A stretch of DNA of 7,548 bases from Dysgonamonadaceae bacterium (GTDB taxonomy: Bacteria; Bacteroidota; Bacteroidia; Bacteroidales; Azobacteroidaceae), in NCBI GenBank assembly GCA_031261015.1, contig JAISKG010000170.1:1-7548 (forward strand), read 5' to 3'. The notes below the pieces were generated by a model. The model saw nothing but the letters and a program-made list of their open reading frames with translations, was not told where the DNA came from and did no database searches. Below, piece by piece: positions 1-6,333 of this stretch. Position 1 is the stretch's first letter; every line of letters begins with the position of its first letter. Made by a program: the position numbers and the translations under genes.

Positions 1-1
1 A

Positions 2-550
2 GTGATAGCTGCCTTGTCGTTACTGTTTTTGTCGCCCTTGTATATTTATTTGATGATCAGGGTTCGTCGCGATTCGCCCGGCCCGATTTTCCTAAAGCAG
101 GAACGAATCGGTTTTCACAGTAAACCATTCATTCTCTATAAGTTCCGAACAATGTACGCCGACGCAGAGAAACACGGACCGACTTTATCTTCGCTCAACG
201 ATTCGCGTGTAACGCCTTACGGCCGCTGGATGCGCAAATACCGATTAGATGAACTACCGCAATTCTGGAATGTGCTCAAAGGCGATATGTCGCTGGTTGG
301 TCCGCGTCCCGAACGGATGTTTTACATCGAAAAAATTGTGAAAACCGCACCGTATTATTATTTGTTTCATAATGTTCGGCCTGGAATTACATCCTGGGGA
401 ATGGTTAAATTCGGATACGCTTCTACCGTGGAAGAGATGATTCAACGCATGCAATACGATGTTTTGTATTACGAAAATATGTCGATCGCTTTAGACTTGA
501 AAATACTTATTTATACGATAAGGACAATTGTAACGGGGAAAGGCGTTTAA
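2..550 (+). CDS. Polyprenyl glycosylphosphotransferase (bacterial sugar transferase family), 3' part
   Basis: This is the C-terminal part of a membrane enzyme that transfers a sugar-1-phosphate from a nucleotide sugar to undecaprenyl phosphate, the first step of capsule or exopolysaccharide repeat-unit assembly. Seen: a hydrophobic segment at residues 2-20 containing the Ser-Pro pair typical of the re-entrant membrane helix, then DSPGPIF and KQERIG, YKFRTM (46-51), the Asp-Glu catalytic dyad in LDELPQ (D83, E84) and VGPRPE (99-104). The C-terminal stretch (FGYAST, YENMS, LDLKILIYT) resembles full-length Bacteroidales members. The frame begins with a GTG at base 2, but this aligns to the middle of the family, so the gene very probably starts upstream of the window; full-length relatives of this type are about 450-470 residues, with extra N-terminal membrane helices. 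The sugar substrate cannot be told. The ClC gene follows after 18 nt. Confidence 0.92.
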   Translation: MIAALSLLFLSPLYIYLMIRVRRDSPGPIFLKQERIGFHSKPFILYKFRTMYADAEKHGPTLSSLNDSRVTPYGRWMRKYRLDELPQFWNVLKGDMSLVGPRPERMFYIEKIVKTAPYYYLFHNVRPGITSWGMVKFGYASTVEEMIQRMQYDVLYYENMSIALDLKILIYTIRTIVTGKGV

Positions 551-568
551 AAGCATTTGATTAAATAA

Positions 569-2365
569 ATGGAAAAAAAGACTTGGTTTGATCGTTTGTT
601 GGTTTGGCGAGAAAAGCACATCAAAGAAAAGCATTTCATCCTGATTTTAAGTCTGATGATTGGTATTTTGACGGCTTTGGCGGCTACTATTCTGAAAACG
701 TCGATTCATTTGATTCAGAAGTTCTTGACGGAAGATATTTCGGTGAGCAATGCCAACTATTTATATCTGATTTATCCGGTGATCGGGATTTTGCTTTCCG
801 GCTTGTTCGTCAAATACATTGTGAAGGATGATATTGGGCACGGTGTGACGAAAATTCTTTATGCCATCTCACAACGGAAAAGCCGGATCAAACCACACAA
901 TACATGGTCGTCGCTGGTGGCAAGCTCGATCACCATCGGCTTCGGCGGATCGGTAGGAGCAGAGGCGCCGATTGTGTTGACCGGCTCGGCCATCGGTTCC
1001 AATCTGGGACGATTGTTTAAAATGGAGCAGCGCACTTTGATGCTTTTGGTCGGATGCGGCGCGGCCGGAGCGATTGCCGGCATTTTCAAAGCGCCGATTG
1101 CAGGGATGCTTTTCACGATCGAAGTATTGATGCTCGATTTGACGACTGCTTCGGTGCTTCCTTTGCTAATTTCAGCAGTAACAGCCGCTTGCGTGTCGTA
1201 CATCTTGACAGGGACGGAAGCGATGTTTCAATTTAATCAAACGGAAGTTTTCGATTTAAATAGAATTCCTTACGTTTTGTTGCTCGGCGTCATTTGCGGA
1301 CTGATCGCTTTGTATTTCACGCGTGCCATGATTTGGGCCGAAGGGATTTTCCGCCGCTTAAAAACATTTTGGAAAAAGTTTTTCTTCGGGTCCATTATTT
1401 TAAGTATATTGATTTTCTTGTTACCGCCTTTGTACGGAGAAGGTTACGAAACCATCGGAAGCTTGATCAACAATCAGTTCGAGCATCTGATGGATGGCAG
1501 TTTGTTTTATAGTTTGCACGAAAATAAGTGGGGATTCATTATTTTTACACTCTTCATCATTGTCTTGAAAGTTTTTGCATCGAGCGCAACAAATGGCGGC
1601 GGCGGTTGTGGCGGAATTTTCGCGCCCTCGCTGTATTTGGGTTGCATCGTCGGATTTGTTTTTGCCTTTGTTTTTGATAATATATTACCGCATTTGCCCG
1701 GCAGTTATTTGCCGGCTGCCAATTTCGCCTTGATGGGCATGGCCGGAATGATGGCTGCCGTGATGCACTCGCCGTTGACGGCCGTTTTTCTAATTGCCGA
1801 ACTTACAGGAGGTTTCGCACTCTTTTTGCCTTTGATGATTGTCACGATCAGCGCCTATTTCACGATTTTGCTTTTCGAGCAACACAGTATTTATACGATT
1901 CGTCTGGCACAAAAAGGGGAATTGTTGACGCACCACAAAGACAAGGCTGCGCTGATGCTTCTGAACCTGGATAATGTGATTGAACAGGATTTTATGGCCG
2001 TGCATCCAAGCATGAGTCTGGGCGATATGGTGAAAGTGATTGCCCAGTCGCCGCGTAATGTGTTCCCGGTGATTGATGCGCAAAATGTTTTACGTGGCGT
2101 GGTTTTGCTGGATAATATACGCAACATTATGTTTCGTCCCGAACTTTACCAGCGGTTTCATGTCAAGAAATTTATGATCTCGCCGCCGGCCAAAATTAAC
2201 ATACATTTGCCTATGGAAAAAATTATGCAAATTTTCGACGATACCAAGGCTTGGAATTTGCCGGTCATTGACGATGAAGGAAGATACTTGGGTTTCGTAT
2301 CCAAATCGAAAATATTTAATGCTTACAGGGAAGTTTTAGTAGAACATTTTTCGGATGATGTCTGA
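569..2365 (+). CDS. ClC-family chloride channel/transporter with C-terminal CBS pair
   Basis: A 598-residue inner-membrane protein for chloride (or other anion) movement. Seen: about ten hydrophobic stretches between residues 22 and 436; GHGV (90-93) at the position of the family GSGIP loop; GAEAP (130-134) at the position of GREGP, keeping the gating glutamate E132; GGIFAPSL (348-355), a strong ClC signature; and Y442 just after the last helix, matching the chloride-coordinating tyrosine of E. coli ClcA. In the helix containing LFTIEV, the position of ClcA's internal proton glutamate (E203) is V186, as in vertebrate chloride channels, so strict Cl-/H+ exchange is uncertain. Residues about 474-530 and 535-592 form two CBS domains (FPVID and LPVIDDEGRYLGFV), which usually sense nucleotides. 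The ATG at 569 gives a normal N-terminus. The stop overlaps the fmt start, suggesting translational coupling. Confidence 0.93.
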   Translation: MEKKTWFDRLLVWREKHIKEKHFILILSLMIGILTALAATILKTSIHLIQKFLTEDISVSNANYLYLIYPVIGILLSGLFVKYIVKDDIGHGVTKILYAISQRKSRIKPHNTWSSLVASSITIGFGGSVGAEAPIVLTGSAIGSNLGRLFKMEQRTLMLLVGCGAAGAIAGIFKAPIAGMLFTIEVLMLDLTTASVLPLLISAVTAACVSYILTGTEAMFQFNQTEVFDLNRIPYVLLLGVICGLIALYFTRAMIWAEGIFRRLKTFWKKFFFGSIILSILIFLLPPLYGEGYETIGSLINNQFEHLMDGSLFYSLHENKWGFIIFTLFIIVLKVFASSATNGGGGCGGIFAPSLYLGCIVGFVFAFVFDNILPHLPGSYLPAANFALMGMAGMMAAVMHSPLTAVFLIAELTGGFALFLPLMIVTISAYFTILLFEQHSIYTIRLAQKGELLTHHKDKAALMLLNLDNVIEQDFMAVHPSMSLGDMVKVIAQSPRNVFPVIDAQNVLRGVVLLDNIRNIMFRPELYQRFHVKKFMISPPAKINIHLPMEKIMQIFDDTKAWNLPVIDDEGRYLGFVSKSKIFNAYREVLVEHFSDDV

Positions 2366-3302
2366 TTTACGTATCGTTTTTATGGGAACTCCCGACTTTG
2401 CCGTCGAGAGTTTAAGCGCTTTGATAGAAGGTAGTTATAATGTCGTGGGCGTGATTACGATGCCCGACAAGCCGGCGGGTCGCGGATATAAAATTCAATA
2501 TTCTCCCGTGAAACAGTATGCTTTGGAGCACAATTTGCCTTTGTTGCAGCCCGATAAATTGAAAGATCCGGAATTTTTGGAACAATTACGGGCGTGGCGC
2601 GCCGATTTACAGATTGTTGTCGCTTTCCGCATGTTGCCGGAAGTTGTTTGGAACATGCCGCGTCTGGGAACTTTCAATTTGCACGCTTCGCTGCTGCCGC
2701 AATACCGGGGAGCCGCGCCGATTAATTGGGCGATTATCAATGGGGAAACGGAAACCGGCGTCACTACTTTTTTATTAACTCACGCCATTGATACGGGACA
2801 AATCCTTCATCAGGAGCGCATTCCGCTTTCCGAAACCGACGATGCCGGTACCATACACGATCGCTTGATGCGCCTTGGTAGCCGTTTGGTCATGCAAACT
2901 GTTGATGATCTGTCGAATGGAACCGTCAAGCCGGTGCCTCAGGAACAATTCGTTCGTGAAGAAAATGATTTGAAACCGGCTCCCAAGATTTTCAAGGAAA
3001 CTTGCCGGATCGATTGGAACCAACCGGCCAAAGTTGTTTTCGATTTTATCCGGGGGCTTTCACCTTATCCGGCCGCTTGGACGGAATTGACAACTTCGCA
3101 AGGCGAAATACTGTCGCTCAAAGTTTTCGCTTCGGAAAAAATCGAGCAGGAGCATGCACTTTCGCCCGGAACGCTCGTTTCCGATGGAAAAACACACTTG
3201 GATGTCAGCGTAAAAGACGGATTTATCCGGTTGACAAGCATTTGCCCGGCCGGAAAAAAACGGATGACGGCTGAGGAATTTTTACGGGGATATAAAGTGT
3301 AA
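2355..3302 (+). CDS. fmt: Methionyl-tRNA formyltransferase
   Basis: Cytosolic enzyme that formylates the methionine on initiator tRNA using 10-formyltetrahydrofolate, needed for efficient translation initiation. The length (315 residues) is normal. Seen: VFMGTPDFAV (8-17) at the start of the formyltransferase fold; PDKPAGRG (37-44), the loop that contacts the tRNA acceptor arm; NLHASLLPQYRGAAP (108-122) with N108 and H110; and HAIDTG with D146. N108, H110 and D146 match the catalytic Asn/His/Asp set of the E. coli enzyme. Residues about 205-312 are the C-terminal tRNA-binding domain (FIRGLSPYPAAWT). Two adjacent ATG codons are possible: 2355 (11-nt overlap with the ClC gene) and 2358 (8-nt overlap). 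The overlap points to translational coupling. A ClC-fmt neighbourhood is, as I recall, common in Bacteroidales. Confidence 0.97.
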   Translation: MMSDLRIVFMGTPDFAVESLSALIEGSYNVVGVITMPDKPAGRGYKIQYSPVKQYALEHNLPLLQPDKLKDPEFLEQLRAWRADLQIVVAFRMLPEVVWNMPRLGTFNLHASLLPQYRGAAPINWAIINGETETGVTTFLLTHAIDTGQILHQERIPLSETDDAGTIHDRLMRLGSRLVMQTVDDLSNGTVKPVPQEQFVREENDLKPAPKIFKETCRIDWNQPAKVVFDFIRGLSPYPAAWTELTTSQGEILSLKVFASEKIEQEHALSPGTLVSDGKTHLDVSVKDGFIRLTSICPAGKKRMTAEEFLRGYKV

Positions 3303-3308
3303 AAACGC

Positions 3309-3926
3309 ATGAATCAATTGACAATGGCAAAACATAAAATTTATAAAGCATTTCTTCTACTCGGCTTTTTCTTGCTGACATCGTTCCCGATTGCCGGACA
3401 GGAAAATTTTTACGAAAGGCTGGCCGATTCTACACTCGTTTTGACGAAACAAAAAGTGCAATACGATCCGAGTTATTTCCGAATTCCGTATCCTAACGGA
3501 GATGTGCCTGAAAATAAGGGAGTTTGCACGGATGTGGTGATCCGCGCTTATCGCAAATTAGGCATCGATTTGCAAAAAGAAGTGCATGAAGACATGAAAG
3601 CGAATTTTGCAAAATATCCCAAAATCTGGGGCATGAAAACGACGGATACGAATATCGACCACCGCCGCGTACCGAATCTTATGACTTTCTTTTCGAGGCA
3701 AGGGACAGTGAAGCCAAAATCCACTGAAATAAAAGATTACGCTCCCGGAGATATTGTTTGCTGGGATTTGGGGAAAGGAATCAGGCACATCGGCATTGTA
3801 GTCAATAAAAAATCAGCGGATAAGCAGCGGTATTTAATCGTTCACAACATCGGCGGCGGGCAAGTGATGGAAGATTGCTTGTTTCGGTTTATGGTTATTG
3901 GGCATTACCGGTATAAAAAAGACTAA
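3309..3926 (+). CDS. Secreted DUF1287 family protein
   Basis: A 205-residue exported protein of the DUF1287 family; biochemical function unknown. Seen: an N-terminal signal peptide (Lys-rich start, hydrophobic core about 14-26, likely cleavage after AGQ at 29-31); GVCTDVVIRAYR (71-82) with a conserved Cys73; VHEDM (92-96); NIDHRRVPNL (115-124); GDIVCWDL (147-154); RHIGIV (159-164) with His160; and VHNIGGG (178-184). The Cys followed by a His in a beta-strand context is the pattern of NlpC/P60- and CHAP-like cysteine peptidases or amidases, so a cell-wall role in the periplasm is possible, but this is inference. An alternative start is the ATG at 3324 (Met6). It follows fmt by 6 nt and probably belongs to the same transcript. 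No clear terminator hairpin is visible after it. Confidence 0.88.
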   Translation: MNQLTMAKHKIYKAFLLLGFFLLTSFPIAGQENFYERLADSTLVLTKQKVQYDPSYFRIPYPNGDVPENKGVCTDVVIRAYRKLGIDLQKEVHEDMKANFAKYPKIWGMKTTDTNIDHRRVPNLMTFFSRQGTVKPKSTEIKDYAPGDIVCWDLGKGIRHIGIVVNKKSADKQRYLIVHNIGGGQVMEDCLFRFMVIGHYRYKKD

Positions 3927-3990
3927 AAAGGTGCATTTACCCAATATATTTGTTGTTAAAATCAAATCATTTCAATTTTTATTCAAATAA

Positions 3991-4022
3991 TTTGTTTGTA
4001 AACTTTTTTGTTTGTATATTTG
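3991..4022 (+). promoter_or_regulatory. Bacteroidota-type promoter for the HTH/ATPase pair
   Basis: TTTG at 3991-3994 and TATATTTG at 4015-4022 are separated by 20 nt. This matches the Bacteroidota sigma-ABfr consensus (TTTG around -33, TAnnTTTG around -7) exactly in both boxes and with near-ideal spacing. Transcription would begin near 4028-4030, giving a leader of about 70 nt to the ATG at 4097. It should drive the HTH gene and the ATPase gene, and possibly the nucleotidase genes beyond, because no separate promoter is visible before 6320. Confidence 0.7.
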
Positions 4023-4031
4023 CCAAACAAA
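4007..4031. promoter_or_regulatory. Inverted repeat around the -7 box, candidate operator
   Basis: TTTGTTTG (4007-4014) and its exact reverse complement CAAACAAA (4024-4031) flank the 9-nt sequence containing most of the -7 box. A dimeric repressor bound here would cover the promoter. The obvious candidate is the XRE-type protein encoded just downstream, acting on its own promoter as antitoxin-like regulators commonly do. The repeat is seen directly; its use as an operator is inferred. Confidence 0.5.
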
Positions 4032-4043
4032 TTTGATGGGAAA

Positions 4044-4100
4044 ATGGATTTTAATGAATGCGGAACGTTAGAACAAGGAATCGTCGAAATAATATTATGA
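4044..4100 (+). other. 18-codon leader ORF overlapping the HTH start
   Basis: An ATG at 4044 opens an 18-codon frame (MDFNECGTLEQGIVEIIL) ending in the TGA at 4098-4100, which shares ATGA with the preferred HTH start at 4097. It lies entirely within the predicted transcript, so it could couple translation of the HTH gene to an upstream frame. It resembles nothing I know and may be chance. Confidence 0.18.
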
Positions 4101-4597
4101 TACTAAACAAGAAACAATTATCAGCAGCCCAAAAAGGTATTGATGTATTAATAAGGAAAATCAATACGTTAAATTCTTCGAGCGAAGTATTTGATGTTAT
4201 GCAAGTTCATGCATGGAAATGCCGAATTGAAGATTTGACCGAAGAAATCGAAGAATTCAAACAACTGGAAAACGCTTCGGAATTGGAATTTTCAAAAGAA
4301 AATCTATTAGAAGCAATTATCAGTCTGCGCGTTGCTTCGGGTCTGACGCAAAAACAGTTAGCTGAAGCTATTATGGTACAAGAACAACAAATTCAACGCT
4401 ACGAGCAAGACTATTACCGCACAGCAAGTTTTGAGCGAATTGTTCAAATATTGCGGGCTTTGAGCCAAGATATTCAACTGAAAATTGATTTGAAAAAAGC
4501 AAAGGTAATACGTATGTTTCCGTCAGTTGAGCAAGACCCTAAAGTTGTGCAAATGATGAAAATTGTACAAGAAAGACAAAGATTAGTCGTTTATTAA
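4097..4597 (+). CDS. XRE-type helix-turn-helix protein, antitoxin-like regulator
   Basis: A 166-residue DNA-binding protein. Seen: an N-terminal half (about 1-65) that is helical and charged, including RIEDLTEEIEEF, likely a dimerising coiled coil; and a C-terminal XRE helix-turn-helix (about 72-125) with ASGLTQKQLAEAI (80-92) and recognition helix EQQIQRYE (96-103). This layout, and the motif QQIQRYE in particular, matches the HTH proteins usually encoded beside ImmA/IrrE-family metallopeptidases (family knowledge from memory). Here the next gene, 14 nt on, is instead a KGGVGR ATPase. I chose the ATG at 4097; an in-frame ATG at 4058 would add 13 very basic residues (RNVRTRNRR) using Arg codons unlike the rest, and they look like untranslated leader. 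It probably represses its own promoter through the repeats at 3984-4035. Direct partners are unknown. Confidence 0.85.
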   Translation: MILNKKQLSAAQKGIDVLIRKINTLNSSSEVFDVMQVHAWKCRIEDLTEEIEEFKQLENASELEFSKENLLEAIISLRVASGLTQKQLAEAIMVQEQQIQRYEQDYYRTASFERIVQILRALSQDIQLKIDLKKAKVIRMFPSVEQDPKVVQMMKIVQERQRLVVY

Positions 4598-4611
4598 TAA
4601 ATGAAGCCAAT

Positions 4612-6333
4612 ATGAAAACAGTCACTTTCTATTCCTATAAAGGCGGCGTTGGGCGCACATTAGCCGTCGTCAACATTGCCAACCGTTTGGCGGAATTCGG
4701 CAAAAAAGTGTGTGTGATGGATTTCGATTTGGAAGCGCCCGGACTCAATCATAAATATAAACACAATATTGATGAAGTAAAACAAGGATTAGTGGATTAT
4801 ATCTATGAATTTGCCGTCAATGGTGTTGTTCCCGGTTCTATCGGCGATTATGCCAAGGAAATTACAAAATATAAATATACGAATGAAAAAGATTTAAAGA
4901 AGCGTCAAAACAATATTATCTTTATTCCGGCAGGCAATCCGGAAAGCGGCGAATATTGGAAAAAACTGTCGCATATCAGTTGGTGGAATTTATTTTATGA
5001 AGCAAACAGTGAAGGTATCCCTTTCTTTCTGGACTTGAAAGAAAAAATCAAAAAAGAATTTAATCCTGATTATTTATTAATCGATACTCGCACCGGAATT
5101 ACGGAAATCTCGGCAATCACTATGTCTATTTTAGCCGATTCGATCGTACTTCTTGCCGTTAATAATGAAGAAAATATTTGCGGTACGCAACGTATTATCG
5201 AAACTATTACAAAAGAAGAAAATAAGCTGTTGGGCGTTGACAAAGAAATACATTTTGTTTTAACTCGATTGCCGCAAATAGCTTCTCCCGAAGAATGGAC
5301 AAGAGATGAAAATATTCAGAACGGAGTTAAACGAAAAATAGAAGATGCTTTTCAAAATTGCGGACAAAAACTGAATAGTTTTAATGTGATTCATTCCAAC
5401 AAAGAAATCGCATTGTATGACAGAGTAACAGTGAATTATGATCTTGACGGAAAAAATCAAAGAAAAGACTCAACACCTTCGATTTCGGCTGAATACCTAT
5501 CTCTTTTCGATTCTTTGACGGAAAATGATTTGACAAAAGAAGAAAGAGAGAGATTTAATAATTTGAAGCGGGCAGAAATATTATTGCAATATATTTATGA
5601 TGATTCATATAAAAATTCTCCTGACTTATTAACGAAATTAGATGAAATAGAAAAATTAGCTCCTCGACTACCCGAAATTAACCTTTTGCGTGGGACCTAT
5701 TTTTATAAGCAAAAAAAATACGAATATGCGATTAAATATTTTACAAAATCAATAGAATTAAATGAACCGTTGGGGCGAGCATTATTAAATCGGGGAGAAT
5801 CTTATTTATCGTTAAGAAACTATCAAAAAGCATTGGACGACTACAATGAATATGTTTCTAAAGATTATAAAGAACATAGGATTTACGCTTTAATTAATAA
5901 AATAATTGTACAAAAACAATTGGGTGTTGATCTAACCATTCTTATTATAGAATTACAAGAACTAATAGGAAAATATCCTAATAATTCTGATCTCTATAAT
6001 ACTTTAAGTTGTATGTATCGAGAAAAAGGAGAATATGATTCAGCTCTAACACACATATATAAAGCAATAGAATTAAATCCTAATTCCGGTATTCTTTATT
6101 CTACTTTAGCCGAAATAAATTTTTGTCTAAACAACAAATTGGAATTTTATAGAAATTTAGATGAAGCGCTAAACAAAAGATTTAATTTAGAAGGTATAGA
6201 GAAAGATACCGAGGATATAAAAAATATTTACAAACAAGCATCAAGTGACCCGGAATTTGTCAGAATTCTAAACAAACACAATAAAGCTTATTTTATAGAT
6301 ATTCTAAATAATTTAGTACATGAAGAAAATTAA
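4612..6333 (+). CDS. KGGVGR-motif ParA/MinD-like ATPase with C-terminal TPR repeats
   Basis: A 573-residue cytosolic protein without signal peptide or membrane helix. Seen: a SIMIBI-class ATPase domain (about 1-250) with the deviant Walker A YKGGVGRT (9-16), in which the usual second lysine is R15 while the signature K10 is kept; DFDLEAPG (37-44) as the Walker A' aspartate region; and LLIDTRTG (155-162) with D158 as the Walker B aspartate. After a linker (about 251-350) come tetratricopeptide repeats: about 354-387 (GTYFYKQKKYEYAIKYF), 388-421 (NRGESYLSLRNYQKALDDY), a degenerate unit, 459-492 (YREKGEYDSALTHIYKAI) and 493-526. Known: KGGVGR variants fused to repeats occur in multi-domain conflict or signalling proteins; no characterised homologue is known to me. 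Inferred: ATP-dependent switch whose TPRs bind a trigger or partner. GC falls from about half near the start to about a fifth in the TPR part. The stop overlaps the next gene by 14 nt. Confidence 0.85.
   Translation: MKTVTFYSYKGGVGRTLAVVNIANRLAEFGKKVCVMDFDLEAPGLNHKYKHNIDEVKQGLVDYIYEFAVNGVVPGSIGDYAKEITKYKYTNEKDLKKRQNNIIFIPAGNPESGEYWKKLSHISWWNLFYEANSEGIPFFLDLKEKIKKEFNPDYLLIDTRTGITEISAITMSILADSIVLLAVNNEENICGTQRIIETITKEENKLLGVDKEIHFVLTRLPQIASPEEWTRDENIQNGVKRKIEDAFQNCGQKLNSFNVIHSNKEIALYDRVTVNYDLDGKNQRKDSTPSISAEYLSLFDSLTENDLTKEERERFNNLKRAEILLQYIYDDSYKNSPDLLTKLDEIEKLAPRLPEINLLRGTYFYKQKKYEYAIKYFTKSIELNEPLGRALLNRGESYLSLRNYQKALDDYNEYVSKDYKEHRIYALINKIIVQKQLGVDLTILIIELQELIGKYPNNSDLYNTLSCMYREKGEYDSALTHIYKAIELNPNSGILYSTLAEINFCLNNKLEFYRNLDEALNKRFNLEGIEKDTEDIKNIYKQASSDPEFVRILNKHNKAYFIDILNNLVHEEN

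Larger units (their letters stand above)
3984..4035. repeat. Cluster of CAAA/TTTG direct and inverted repeats
   Basis: Beyond the 8-bp inverted repeat at 4007-4031, three related elements occur within 52 nt: the palindrome CAAATAATTTG (3984-3994), a second direct copy of TTTGTTTG (3991-3998), and the palindrome CAAATTTG (4028-4035). The two TTTGTTTG copies are 16 nt apart start to start, about one and a half helical turns. Low sequence complexity makes some of this expected by chance in AT-rich DNA, but the density around the promoter suggests multiple regulator half-sites. Confidence 0.45.
3927..4096. other. AT-rich intergenic region, left edge of the accessory block
   Basis: About 170 nt between the DUF1287 stop and the preferred HTH start. 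It is clearly more AT-rich than the genes to its left and holds the only convincing promoter in the window, plus clustered CAAA/TTTG repeats (listed separately). I see no tRNA, no target-site duplication and no recognisable insertion sequence end. The only hairpin near the DUF1287 stop is a three-base-pair GGT/ACC pair at 3930-3941, too weak to call a terminator. Confidence 0.6.

Noticed and set aside
859..1203. 114-codon minus-strand open frame inside the ClC gene
   Set aside because: It is a shadow of the strongly supported ClC coding frame, with no recognisable domain or promoter. The same holds for the minus-strand frames inside fmt, DUF1287 and nucleotidase genes.
3930..3941. GGT...ACC pair after the DUF1287 gene as a terminator
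   Set aside because: The stem is only three base pairs and no U-tract follows directly; not enough to call a terminator.
3945..3952. A second perfect TAnnTTTG box (TATATTTG) upstream of the main promoter
   Set aside because: About 20 nt upstream the sequence is GACTAAAA with no TTTG, so there is no matching -33 box. A -7 box alone is common by chance in AT-rich DNA.
4058..4096. Longer HTH protein starting at ATG 4058
   Set aside because: The 13 added residues are mostly Arg and Asn, use Arg codons unlike the rest of the gene, and lie before the point where the family N-terminus begins (MILNKKQL).
4612..5360. Chromosome or plasmid partition ParA, implying a plasmid or integrated plasmid
   Set aside because: The KGGVGR variant, the C-terminal TPR array and the absence of a ParB gene or visible parS-like iterons argue against a partition system.
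3927..6333. Transposon or integrative element carrying the HTH/ATPase pair
   Set aside because: No transposase, integrase, tRNA gene, terminal inverted repeat or target duplication could be found at either edge; only composition and context suggest acquisition.
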